Counted from the first letter of the stretch, positions 1 to 6,749 are shown. The stretch: DNA of 12,526 nt from Anaerotignum sp. (GCA_020024265.1 JAHHTW010000036.1:1-12526); one strand, 5' to 3'. The notes: generated from the letters alone by a model not told the origin. Made by a program: numbers and translations.

Positions 1-171
1 TTGCGCCAATACATTCCATACATCCTTCAAGCAGTGTTTTGTAAAAACACTGCGCCTGAAAGTTTTGCTCAAGCTTTTTCAAAAGCTTGTGGGGTATTGG
101 GGCAAAGCCCCAAGGTCTTTTCTGCGGAAGGGAACGGCAAAGGGGAATGAAAAAATAACATTTTATTGCCC
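1..171. repeat. Hairpin-rich interspersed repeat, copy 1 (tandem with copy 2)
   Basis: This is the first unit of a tandem pair with a period of about 171 bp; the window edge may cut it. It contains three inverted repeats in order: GCAGTGTTTT/AAAACACTGC at 31-40 and 44-53, CAAGCTTTT/AAAAGCTTG at 70-78 and 81-89, and TTGGGGC/GCCCCAA at 97-103 and 107-113. The last is followed by GGTCTTTT and a less conserved linker to 171. The next unit starts with nearly the same sequence at 172, and an inverted copy lies at 5941-6107. No coding frame is conserved among copies, so it looks like a non-coding intergenic element of the REP/MITE kind. That classification is inference. Confidence 0.85.
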
Positions 172-310
172 TTGCACCAATACATTCCATGCATCCTCCA
201 AGCAGTGTTTTGTAAAAACACTGCGCTGAAAAGTTTTGCTCAAGCTTTTTCAAAAGCTTGTGGGGTATTGGGGCAAAGCCTCAAGAACTTCTCTGCGCAA
301 GAAAAATGAA
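172..310. repeat. Hairpin-rich interspersed repeat, copy 2
   Basis: This second tandem unit matches copy 1 closely from its start to about 293, including the GCAGTGTTTT/AAAACACTGC and CAAGCTTTT/AAAAGCTTG hairpins. The third hairpin has decayed: its right arm reads GCCTCAA instead of GCCCCAA. The GGTCTT tail is also altered. Homology fades around 295-310, where the unique upstream region of the lipoprotein gene begins. The differences from copy 1 suggest an old duplication. Confidence 0.85.
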
Positions 311-333
311 AGATATTCGCAAGAGAAACGCAA

Positions 334-363
334 TAGACAATTTGTATGCCCGAATAGTATAAT
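334..363 (+). promoter_or_regulatory. Sigma-A-type promoter of the lipoprotein gene
   Basis: A -35 box TAGACA (334-339, five of six to consensus) is followed by an 18-nt spacer and a perfect -10 TATAAT (358-363). Transcription would start near 370, giving a leader of about 75 nt before the ATG at 445. It sits just outside the repeat copies, in the unique DNA before the gene. Confidence 0.7.
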
Positions 364-444
364 ATGTAAGACATAGCTTGCGACAGCACAAAAATAGTGC
401 AGTATCCCAAAAAATAAAGACAGAGAGAAAGGATGAACGATTGG

Positions 445-1401
445 ATGAAGAAAACAGGCTTGATTCTGTCCGTATTAACATTGAGTATGCTGGTCACAGG
501 CTGCCAAAGTACCGGCAGCAATCACGATGCAAACCCCAATACACAACAGGAACAAGATACACAACAGGCACAAAATACACAGCTGGCAAATGTTGCATAT
601 AGCAATCTGGTAGAGCCGGAAACACAAAAAGAACTCTCCATCATTATGGAGAAAGCCGGAATCTCCGCAGACCGCCAAGAGGTGTTTTTTGACCACGTCA
701 ATCAGTTTTACCAGACGGTGTCTGGCGATGGCTTGACAAAAGGCTTTGCACAGGGCAATGTACTGGTGCCATCCTATGATCCATATGCCATGCAGGAAGC
801 ATGGACAGCAGCATACCCTGATTTCTTGGGCTATAACTGTAGAATTACGTCTTATGGACTGTTTGGCGATTTTGTAGATGTGAAAAAGGACGCAGAGATC
901 AGGGATGATATGATATTGCTGGATTTGTCCGCATTGCAGGAGGATGCTTCCGCATTCCCGAATGATATACAGGGTTTTTCCGCATTGTACTCCATGGTAC
1001 CAACAGACAGCGGCAAAGATATCAAAACACACGTTGCCAATTTGCAAAAGGATTGGAAGGAACGAGGCATTTCTTTTCAGGATGATCCGAATATTCGGTT
1101 GATTTCTGTGGTCATTCATCAGATGGATGAGTCGGGAAACAACCTGTTTGTAGGGCATGCAGGCGTTTTGCTTCCTGTTGCGGAGGATGAGCTGTATTTT
1201 GTCGAAAAGCTCGCCTTTGAAGAACCGTATCAGTGCATCAAATTCCATAATCGTGAGGAACTGAATGATTATTTGATGACAAAATACGATTTGGACATTG
1301 ATCAGCCAATGGCACCACCCTTTATCATGGAAAACGATCAATTGATGGAAGGCTATGCACCGAAATCCGATGCGGATAAAGCGGGTAATGCAATATTGTA
1401 A
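445..1401 (+). CDS. DUF4300 family lipoprotein
   Basis: This gene encodes a 318-residue exported lipoprotein. It has a lysine-containing start, a hydrophobic stretch and the lipobox LVTGC with the lipidated Cys at residue 20. A Gln/Asn/Thr-rich linker (about 25-50) probably tethers the domain to the outer membrane face. The rest matches what I recall of DUF4300: an early YSNL, then EAWTAAYPD, a GYNCRIT segment, VVIHQMDESGNNLFVGHAG, and LAFEEPYQ-IKF near the end. The family is widespread in Firmicutes and has no established function. An in-frame ATG at 433 abuts the GAGAAAGG ribosome binding site (425-432) and is too close to use; ATG 445 is 12 nt away and gives a typical MKK signal peptide. 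The gene is monocistronic, with its own promoter and terminator. Confidence 0.9.
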   Translation: MKKTGLILSVLTLSMLVTGCQSTGSNHDANPNTQQEQDTQQAQNTQLANVAYSNLVEPETQKELSIIMEKAGISADRQEVFFDHVNQFYQTVSGDGLTKGFAQGNVLVPSYDPYAMQEAWTAAYPDFLGYNCRITSYGLFGDFVDVKKDAEIRDDMILLDLSALQEDASAFPNDIQGFSALYSMVPTDSGKDIKTHVANLQKDWKERGISFQDDPNIRLISVVIHQMDESGNNLFVGHAGVLLPVAEDELYFVEKLAFEEPYQCIKFHNREELNDYLMTKYDLDIDQPMAPPFIMENDQLMEGYAPKSDADKAGNAIL

Positions 1402-1416
1402 AATAAGGAATTTCAG

Positions 1417-1471
1417 TATACAAAACTACAAATATACAAAAGAAATGCACAAAAGAAATATACAAAAGAAA
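1417..1471 (+). repeat. Short tandem repeat, 13-nt unit
   Basis: Between the lipoprotein stop and its terminator are three head-to-tail 13-nt units. They are TATACAAAAGAAA (1433-1445), TGCACAAAAGAAA (1446-1458) and TATACAAAAGAAA (1459-1471). A degenerate unit, TATACAAAACTACAAA, precedes them at 1417-1432. The tract is untranslated and purine-rich. Confidence 0.7.
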
Positions 1472-1472
1472 C

Positions 1473-1510
1473 ACCGCAATCCATTTGTTTTATGGATTGC
1501 GGTATTTTTA
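1473..1510 (+). terminator. Rho-independent terminator after the DUF4300 gene
   Basis: A perfect 12-bp stem, ACCGCAATCCAT (1473-1484) with ATGGATTGCGGT (1492-1503), encloses a 7-nt loop and is followed by ATTTTTA. It lies between two convergent genes. On the opposite strand the stem is followed by TGTTTCTTTT, so it may also end the ktrA transcript, less efficiently. Confidence 0.85.
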
Positions 1511-1560
1511 TGTGGCAAGCAAGTCCAAAAAATACGTTTCTGATTTCTTGGTTGGCTGTG

Positions 1561-2211
1561 TTATGACTGATTGGTCACTTTCCAAATATCGTCCATATGC
1601 CCCAGTACCATCAAATGCTCATTTTCCGTAAATATATAGTTTGCACCGGATACCGGTTTGATTTCTTCTTCACACTTGATGGCAACAATATTTAAGTTGT
1701 ATTTTGCACGGAAATTGATTTCCACAATGCTGTGTCCAATCCATTGCGGCTGTGTCTTGATTTCTGCAATATAATAATTTTCCACAAGCGGCATACAATC
1801 AAATACAAAATCGGAGCATACCTTCATCGCCAGCTGTTCGGAAATATGACGTTCCGGATAAATGACTTCGTCTGCGCCATTGCGTTTTAGGAATTTTGCC
1901 TGTATATCCTCATCTGCTTTGGCATATACCTTTTTTGCCCCCAGTTCCTTTAAGAAACTGCTGATTTGCAGACTGTTTTTGAAATTCGTTCCCATGCATA
2001 CAAAACAGGCGTCAAAGAGATTGATGCTGAAAGAACGCAATACCTCTACATTGGTACAATCCCCGATTCTTGCGCTCACACCCAAAGACAGCACATCCTC
2101 GACTGCGGATGGATCGCTGTCTACTACCAAGATTTCACATTCATACTGCGCCAGACTCTGGCACAGATGATGCCCAAAAGAACCCATGCCAATAATCAAA
2201 AATGATTTCAT
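1561..2211 (-). CDS. ktrA: KtrA/TrkA-type RCK regulatory subunit of potassium uptake
   Basis: This gene encodes a 216-residue cytoplasmic RCK protein that would form a ring beneath the KtrB channel subunit and gate potassium flow in response to bound nucleotides. The N-terminal Rossmann fold shows GMGSFG at residues 8-13 and an acidic end of strand two (VVDSD, Asp31 region), as expected for NAD(H)/ATP binding. A C-terminal RCK_C (TrkA-C) domain runs from about 140 to 210. The length is typical of KtrA/KtrC rather than the longer double-domain TrkA. The start at 2211 has AAAGGA nine nt upstream. It is the last gene of the tdk operon, 66 nt after ktrB. In other Firmicutes the RCK_C domain of KtrA binds cyclic di-AMP; that is family knowledge, not visible here. 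Confidence 0.93.
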   Translation of the reverse strand: MKSFLIIGMGSFGHHLCQSLAQYECEILVVDSDPSAVEDVLSLGVSARIGDCTNVEVLRSFSINLFDACFVCMGTNFKNSLQISSFLKELGAKKVYAKADEDIQAKFLKRNGADEVIYPERHISEQLAMKVCSDFVFDCMPLVENYYIAEIKTQPQWIGHSIVEINFRAKYNLNIVAIKCEEEIKPVSGANYIFTENEHLMVLGHMDDIWKVTNQS

Positions 2212-2277
2212 ATCGTTTCATCCTTTCGTTATTCAAAAAAAGCTTTGGGTATATCGGAAGCTGTTTTTGCAGCCTGT

Positions 2278-3609
2278 TCAACCAATGGTCAAACGCTCTG
2301 TAGGCAGTGTTACGGGCGGGGTTGCTTTGCGCTCCAAAAGCGCAATGGCAAATGTGATGCTGCCCACCCTGCCACAGTACATCAAGAAAATTAAAACACA
2401 TTGTGCAAATACAGTCAATTCTCTGGTAATGCCGGTTGTGATGCCTACCGTACCCATTGCGGAAAAGGCTTCAAATACAATATCGGAAAGCGGCAGATCC
2501 TTCTGTACGGCACAGATTGCCAGACTGCCGAAAATCACAAGCAGCAGATTGACAAAAAATACAGAGATTGCCTTGTGCAGTGCCTGCTCCTCCAGACTTC
2601 TGCCAAAAATATTGGCACTGCGCTCATGGCGGATACCGGCAAGTGTATACATGAGTATGACAACAATGGTGGTTGTTTTAATCCCGCCGGCAGTAGAGCC
2701 TGGGCTGCCGCCAATGAACATCAAAAGCATCATCAACAGCTTGCTGCCTCCGGTGAGTGCGGCAGGGTCTATGCTGTTAAAGCCCGCAGTACGCACCGTA
2801 CAGGATTGAAATACTGCTGTCCAGATACGTTCGGTGCCTGTACCAAGGCTGGCACTGTTGCGTTCCAGAACCAAAAACAGCATGGCGCCGCATACGGTGA
2901 GGATCACAGAGCTGGACAGTACAATCTTGGATTGTAAACGCAGGTGGTGTAATTTCTTGCGGTTGATCCAAACATCCTCCCATACCAGAAAGCCCAAACC
3001 GCCAATCGTAATCAGTCCGATCAATGTCAGATTGACGAGGGGATCTGCAGAATATGCCACAATGGACGCATAATTGCCCATCAAGTCAAAGCCGGCATTG
3101 CAAAAAGCCGATACGGCATGGAAAATACCGAAGTACATCCCCTGTATAACGCCGAATTGTGGAATAAAGCGTAAAGAAAGCACCATTGCCCCAAGACCTT
3201 CAAAAAACAGTGTGCCGATGAGTATTTTTCTGGTCAGACGGATGATGCCGCCGATTTGTGTGGAATTGATGCTTTCTACCATCACTTCACGATACCGCAG
3301 ACCAATGCGTTTGCGCATCAGCAAGAGCAGGCTCAGCGATATGGTCATAAAACCAAGACCGCCGATTTGTATCAAAAGCAATATCACAAGCTGCCCAAAC
3401 AATGTCCAGTGCGTTGCGGTATCCACAACGACAAGCCCTGTGACGCAGGAAGCGGAAACGGCAGTAAAGAGTGCATCCAATATATTGGTGGATTGCCCGT
3501 TTGCCGTAGCGCAGGGCAGTAGCAGCAGCAATGTACCCAAAAGTATGACACATATATAGCCCAAAGAAACGATTTGTAGGTTAGAAAATCGCATGCGTGA
3601 TTTTTTCAT
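2278..3609 (-). CDS. ktrB: KtrB/TrkH-type potassium channel subunit
   Basis: This gene encodes a 443-residue polytopic membrane protein of the Trk/Ktr/HKT superfamily that carries potassium across the membrane. Four selectivity-filter P-loops are recognisable in order: SASCVTGL, SAFCNAGF, CTVRTAGF and SAMGTVGI, each with the conserved Gly. GGSPGSTAGGIKTTT marks the intramembrane gating-loop region of the third repeat. The length fits KtrB. The frame is open upstream to 3762, but that stretch is the overlapping HD gene. The ATG at 3609 is chosen because AGGGG (3623-3619) lies nine nt before it and the protein then starts MKKSRMRF. This ATG overlaps the upstream stop as ATGA, so translation is probably coupled. 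The alternative ATG at 3618 lies against the ribosome binding site. Confidence 0.94.
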   Translation of the reverse strand: MKKSRMRFSNLQIVSLGYICVILLGTLLLLLPCATANGQSTNILDALFTAVSASCVTGLVVVDTATHWTLFGQLVILLLIQIGGLGFMTISLSLLLLMRKRIGLRYREVMVESINSTQIGGIIRLTRKILIGTLFFEGLGAMVLSLRFIPQFGVIQGMYFGIFHAVSAFCNAGFDLMGNYASIVAYSADPLVNLTLIGLITIGGLGFLVWEDVWINRKKLHHLRLQSKIVLSSSVILTVCGAMLFLVLERNSASLGTGTERIWTAVFQSCTVRTAGFNSIDPAALTGGSKLLMMLLMFIGGSPGSTAGGIKTTTIVVILMYTLAGIRHERSANIFGRSLEEQALHKAISVFFVNLLLVIFGSLAICAVQKDLPLSDIVFEAFSAMGTVGITTGITRELTVFAQCVLIFLMYCGRVGSITFAIALLERKATPPVTLPTERLTIG

Positions 3610-4205
3610 TTCAAGCATCCCCTGTCTGTGGTATCTTCCGTTTGCAATTTTTTTTGCGTATCGGCTACGGCAAGCTTGCGTACTTCTTGTACAAAGGGTA
3701 TGGTCTGCATGGCTTCCTCCATGCCATAGGTTTGGTTTAATGTGCGCTCCAAATCCAGCCATGTGGACAGCGGGGACTCATTGTGCTGCAATACGGACTC
3801 CAAACGATCCAGTGCATGATAGAGCTTTGCTTCCGCTGTCTGTAATGCAAGCATTTCCTGAAAAAGCGTATGCCAGCTGCTTCGCAGCGGCTCAGGCAGT
3901 GTGTCCAAAAGCCGGAAGAGGGCATGGTCTTCCTTGGCGGTATCCTGTGCTGTTTTCCAAAAAGAAGGAATATCGCCGGTTATGGCTTCGCCCAAATCAT
4001 GTAAAATACACATTTGAATGACTTTATTCAAGTCCAAATCCTCCGGTGTTTTGCCCAAAAGCAGCATTGCCATCAGTGATGTGCGCCAGCTATGCTCGGC
4101 AACGCTTTCCTCTCGTCCCTGCTCGGTATAGCAGTGGCGGATATTGTCCTTGAGCCTGCCTGCAATGTGTAAAAAATCAATATATGCTCTTGGTGTCATG
4201 CTCAT
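3606..4205 (-). CDS. HD-domain 5'-deoxynucleotidase (YfbR/HDDC2-like)
   Basis: This gene encodes a 199-residue cytosolic HD-superfamily phosphohydrolase. The metal-binding set is present: His38 in VAEHSW, the His69-Asp70 pair in ILHDLGEA followed by TGDIP, and a distal Asp133 in ALDRLES. This is the pattern of E. coli YfbR and the HDDC2 family, which hydrolyse deoxynucleoside 5'-monophosphates to deoxynucleosides and phosphate. The length equals that of YfbR. The start at 4205 is preferred because AAAGG (4220-4216) is ten nt upstream and the ATG overlaps the tdk stop as ATGA. Its stop likewise overlaps the ktrB start. Sitting after thymidine kinase, it could balance dTMP/dNMP pools, since one enzyme makes dTMP and the other can remove it. 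Substrate choice is inferred. Confidence 0.85.
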   Translation of the reverse strand: MSMTPRAYIDFLHIAGRLKDNIRHCYTEQGREESVAEHSWRTSLMAMLLLGKTPEDLDLNKVIQMCILHDLGEAITGDIPSFWKTAQDTAKEDHALFRLLDTLPEPLRSSWHTLFQEMLALQTAEAKLYHALDRLESVLQHNESPLSTWLDLERTLNQTYGMEEAMQTIPFVQEVRKLAVADTQKKLQTEDTTDRGCLK

Positions 4206-4792
4206 ATCATCCCATCCTTTGCATTTTGTGCTTTTTTCCAGCATTTATAGCACATGGGAAGGTAGCTTTCGTTTCCGCCCAGCTGAATTTGCGCACCTTG
4301 TGTGATGACATTGCCGTTTGTGTCTATGCGTGCATTGACCATTGCTTTACGCCCGCAGGCGCATACGGTTTTCAGTTCGGTAATAGAGTCTGCAATTTCA
4401 AACAATCGCATACTCCCCGGAAAAAGTTTTGTGCGGAAATCTGTGCGCAGACCGTAGCAAAATACAGGTACATGATACGTATCTACAATGTCACGCAATG
4501 CATCAATTTGATGCGGCTGCAAAAATTGTGCCTCATCCACAATGATGACATCATAAAACTCACGTTCTTTTTCTTTGAAAACAGCAAATACATCCATGTC
4601 CGGCGGTATGATTTCTGCTTCTGCGCTCAGACCGATGCGGCTTTGAATGGTATGCTTGCCATCTCTGGTATCTGCCTTGGGCTTCAACAGCCATACACGC
4701 ATACCACGTTCCTCATAATTGAATTTTGTTATCAATACCTGTGCGCTTTTGGAGCTGCCCATGGTACCATATCGAAAGTATAATTTTGCCAT
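4202..4792 (-). CDS. tdk: Thymidine kinase (TK1-like)
   Basis: This gene encodes a 196-residue type II thymidine kinase that phosphorylates thymidine to dTMP with ATP in the salvage pathway. The P-loop GTMGSSKS is at residues 9-16 and DEAQF at 86-90 holds the catalytic Glu87. A structural zinc site is formed by C144-x-C146 and C181-x2-C184. The lasso loop and the substrate-binding region before the second Cys pair are intact, and the length is normal. A perfect AGGAGG (4803-4798) lies five nt upstream of the ATG at 4792. It is the first gene of the leftward operon, and its stop codon overlaps the next start. Confidence 0.96.
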   Translation of the reverse strand: MAKLYFRYGTMGSSKSAQVLITKFNYEERGMRVWLLKPKADTRDGKHTIQSRIGLSAEAEIIPPDMDVFAVFKEKEREFYDVIIVDEAQFLQPHQIDALRDIVDTYHVPVFCYGLRTDFRTKLFPGSMRLFEIADSITELKTVCACGRKAMVNARIDTNGNVITQGAQIQLGGNESYLPMCYKCWKKAQNAKDGMI

Positions 4793-4828
4793 ATTTGCCT
4801 CCTAAAAAAATATCTTGTTTGTTCTGCT

Positions 4829-4857
4829 ATTGTACCACTTTTTGTGACTGATGTAAC
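4829..4857 (-). promoter_or_regulatory. Probable promoter of the tdk operon
   Basis: Read on the minus strand, GTTACA (4857-4852, four of six to the -35 consensus) is followed by 17 nt and TACAAT (4834-4829, five of six). The -10 box has a TGg extension. The position is 26-36 nt before the tdk ribosome binding site. Confidence 0.5.
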
Positions 4858-4878
4858 ACAATAATTTTGGAATTTTGG

Positions 4879-4907
4879 TATACAAAAAAGCCGACTGCTG
4901 ATAAAAT
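4879..4907 (+). promoter_or_regulatory. Probable promoter of the sulfite reductase-like gene
   Basis: TATACA (4879-4884) is followed by 17 nt and TAAAAT (4902-4907), with a TGa extended -10. It lies back to back with the tdk promoter, so this 176-bp intergenic region would serve two divergent transcripts. The match to consensus is moderate. Confidence 0.45.
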
Positions 4908-4968
4908 AGAAAAAGAAGCAATATGTGATTCAAAATAAAGAGAAAAAACACAGAAAGAAGGAATGTAT

Positions 4969-5904
4969 ATGGGAAAAATCGCACAACAGGATATACAAAA
5001 TGTAAAAGCATTGGGCTTTTTGTTAAACAGAGGAACCGACCGATTCTCCGGACGTGTGCTTTCCGGCAATGGTGTATTTGATGCAGATGATATGCTTGCC
5101 ATTGCGGAGTGTGCCAAGAAATACGGGGACGGAAATATTACACTGACCAGCCGTTTGACTGTAGAGCTGCCGGGTATTGCATTTGAGAATATTGAACCGG
5201 CACGAGCTTTTTTGGCAGAGCATAATCTGAATTTTGGTGGTACAGGTGCGAAGATTCGTCCACTGACTGCGTGTAAGGGCACAACCTGTGTGTTTGGGAA
5301 CTATGACACACAGAAAATGGCACAGGAGATACATGACAAATATTTCATTGGGTGGTATGATGTGAAGCTGCCGCATAAATTCAAAATCTCTGTGGGCGGA
5401 TGTCCCAACAGCTGTATGAAGCCCAGTTTGAACGACTTTGGTGTGGAAGGACATCGCACACCACGCTATGACGTGGACAAATGCAAGGGGTGCAAGGTTT
5501 GTCAAGTAGAAAAGCAATGTCCGCTGAAGGCGGTAAAGGTGAAAGATGGCAAAGCGCATATTGATCCAAACGTATGCAACAGCTGTGGTGTATGCAGCAA
5601 CGGCGCTTGTCCGTTTGGTGCGGTAGCCAAGCATGACGATGTGGAGTATCAGGTATTTGTCGGCGGTACATGGGGCAAGAAATCACGTATGGGCACACCG
5701 TTATCCAAGTGGGTGAAGGAAGACGAGATTTATCCATTATTGGAAAAGACCATGCTTTGGTTTAAGGACAATGCGTACCAGAAGGAAAGACTTGGGGCAG
5801 CGATTGACCGTGTAGGGGTGGACAAGCTGGAGGCTGCGTTGTTTTCAGATGATTTGCTCAAGCGCAAGGACGAGATTTTAGCAGCGCCCATCAAAGAAAG
5901 GTAA
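4969..5904 (+). CDS. Siroheme/4Fe-4S sulfite (or nitrite) reductase-like protein with 2x[4Fe-4S] ferredoxin domain
   Basis: This gene encodes a 311-residue cytosolic redox enzyme resembling AsrC, the catalytic subunit of anaerobic sulfite reductase. An N-terminal ferredoxin-like half-domain (about 10-95) is followed by the siroheme-4Fe-4S domain. Its cluster ligands are C102-x4-C107 and C145-x3-C149, in GGCPNSC. A bacterial ferredoxin insert then carries C172/C175/C178/C184 and C203/C206/C209/C214, each ending in CP, enough for two more 4Fe-4S clusters. The start at 4969 is preferred over ATG 4963 because AGAAGGA (4956-4962) gives proper spacing only to 4969. No asrA or asrB homologue is nearby, so the electron donor is unknown. 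Whether the substrate is sulfite, nitrite or something else cannot be decided from sequence. No terminator follows; the inverted repeat does. Confidence 0.82.
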   Translation: MGKIAQQDIQNVKALGFLLNRGTDRFSGRVLSGNGVFDADDMLAIAECAKKYGDGNITLTSRLTVELPGIAFENIEPARAFLAEHNLNFGGTGAKIRPLTACKGTTCVFGNYDTQKMAQEIHDKYFIGWYDVKLPHKFKISVGGCPNSCMKPSLNDFGVEGHRTPRYDVDKCKGCKVCQVEKQCPLKAVKVKDGKAHIDPNVCNSCGVCSNGACPFGAVAKHDDVEYQVFVGGTWGKKSRMGTPLSKWVKEDEIYPLLEKTMLWFKDNAYQKERLGAAIDRVGVDKLEAALFSDDLLKRKDEILAAPIKER

Positions 5905-6239
5905 GGCTACAGGGGCTTGGGGGGCTATCTGAAAGACCGGAAAGACCTTGGGGCTTTGCCCCAATACCCCACAAGCTTTTGAAAAAGCTTGAGCAAAACT
6001 TTTTCAAGCAGTGTTTTTTACAAAACACTGCTTGAAGGATGTATGGAATGTATTGGTACAAGGACAGCAGAATGTTATTTTTCATTTCCCTTTACCACTC
6101 TTTGCAGGGTTTGGGACAGCGTCCCAAGGTCTTCATTCAAAGCACCAAGGTCTTACATCAGCGCAGGAGTTTTTTTCCGCCCTTTCACCAAATGCCGGTT
6201 GCGGCATACCATGAAAGAAAGCAGAAAAAAGAAAGTGAG
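5905..6239. other. Gene-free interval between reductase and Cys-rich gene
   Basis: This 335-nt stretch is mostly repeat copy 3. After it come a hairpin TTGGGAC/GTCCCAA (6111-6117 and 6121-6127) followed by GGTCTT, a second CCAAGGTCTT at 6145-6154, and a 6-bp hairpin ATGCCG/CGGCAT (6192-6207). I see no convincing promoter here for the gene at 6240. A TTGGTA-17-TATTTT match at 6053-6081 is weak. Confidence 0.6.
5941..6107. repeat. Hairpin-rich interspersed repeat, copy 3 (inverted)
   Basis: This is a third copy of the 171-bp unit at 1-310, in reverse orientation, lying between the reductase gene and the Cys-rich gene. The same three hairpins appear in reverse order: TTGGGGC/GCCCCAA (5948-5964), CAAGCTTTT/AAAAGCTTG (5972-5991), and an improved 13-bp stem CAAGCAGTGTTTT/AAAACACTGCTTG (6005-6017 and 6022-6034). 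Homology continues through the linker to about 6107. Because no U-tract follows any stem, it is not a standard terminator, but the strong hairpins could stabilise the 3' end of the upstream mRNA. Confidence 0.85.
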
Positions 6240-6629
6240 ATGATATCGGTGTATTATCGATCCAATCATAGCGGATATTACTATGGCGGCTATGGCAACG
6301 GTATGCAAAGAAGCAATGGCTGCCAGCATGTTGAGAAAACACAGCGCACCAATCCATCATCCTGTAATCCTTCCTGCTGTACGGCATGCGGTGGCAATGG
6401 TACTGCATATGGTTATGCAATGCCGCCATGGTGCTATCCTTTTGCACAATATGGTGAATGTCCCTGTTATTATATCATTGTAGTGCAGGGCACACCGACA
6501 GAAGGCATTGCCTGTATGAACGGCATGCCTATGCCTATGCCTATGGATATGATGGCAAGAAATGGTATGCAGGCAACAGAAAAAAATACCAATATCCAGC
6601 CAAAATCAGGCAATCAGGGGGAACAATAG
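6240..6629 (+). CDS. Unrecognised Cys/Met/Tyr/Gly-rich small protein
   Basis: I do not recognise this 129-residue protein. It opens with a Tyr/Gly-rich stretch (SGYYYGGYGNG), followed by nine cysteines. These include a dense SCNPSCCTACGG cluster and WCYPFAQYGECPCYY. It then has a short hydrophobic run (IIVVQG), a Met-Pro repeat (MPMPMPMDMM) and a polar tail. There is no signal peptide or clear transmembrane helix. Such composition is seen in spore-coat-like, metal-binding or disulfide-crosslinked proteins; none of these is proven. ATG 6240 is chosen because AAAGTGAG lies just upstream, but the ribosome binding site is weak. The same frame is open to 6039, though that part is repeat sequence. 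The clean terminator right after the stop supports a real gene. Confidence 0.6.
   Translation: MISVYYRSNHSGYYYGGYGNGMQRSNGCQHVEKTQRTNPSSCNPSCCTACGGNGTAYGYAMPPWCYPFAQYGECPCYYIIVVQGTPTEGIACMNGMPMPMPMDMMARNGMQATEKNTNIQPKSGNQGEQ
6525..6542 (+). repeat. Hexanucleotide tandem repeat (ATGCCT)x3 inside the Cys-rich gene
   Basis: Three exact ATGCCT units encode Met-Pro pairs. The unit length keeps the reading frame, so changes in copy number would only lengthen or shorten the Met-Pro tract. Confidence 0.7.
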
Positions 6630-6637
6630 CTCTTTGC

Positions 6638-6678
6638 GGGTAAGATGCTGACAGCGCACAGTGTCTTACCCTTTTTTT
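6638..6678 (+). terminator. Rho-independent terminator after the Cys-rich gene
   Basis: The stem GGGTAAGATGCTG (6638-6650) pairs with CAGTGTCTTACCC (6659-6671), 13 bp with two wobble pairs and an 8-nt loop, followed by seven T residues (6672-6678). Confidence 0.9.
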
Positions 6679-6704
6679 ACTGTAAAATGCTGTCATATTA
6701 TAAT
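6676..6704 (+). promoter_or_regulatory. Possible distal promoter upstream of gyrB
   Basis: TTTACT (6676-6681), within the end of the terminator T-tract, is followed by 17 nt and a perfect TATAAT (6699-6704). The -35 box is only four of six, so this is a weaker candidate than the promoter at 6773-6801. Confidence 0.4.
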
Positions 6705-6749
6705 AAGGTAAGTATACAATATTATTTCTGATAAAAAATCACGGATTTT

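Noticed and set aside
1..310. The tandem repeats considered as a CRISPR array
   Set aside because: The units are about 171 bp long with no short unique spacers and no cas genes, so the pattern is that of a tandem intergenic repeat.
475..1341. A 288-codon minus-strand frame opposite the lipoprotein gene
   Set aside because: The plus strand has a lipobox, family similarity, promoter, ribosome binding site and terminator; the minus frame has none.
6005..6034. The 13-bp hairpin after the reductase gene considered as a standard terminator
   Set aside because: No T-tract follows on either strand and it is part of the dispersed repeat, so it was left as a repeat feature.
6039..6239. An N-terminal extension of the Cys-rich protein to ATG 6039 or ATG 6192
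   Set aside because: The extension translates the repeat element and intergenic hairpins and has no ribosome binding site at either ATG.
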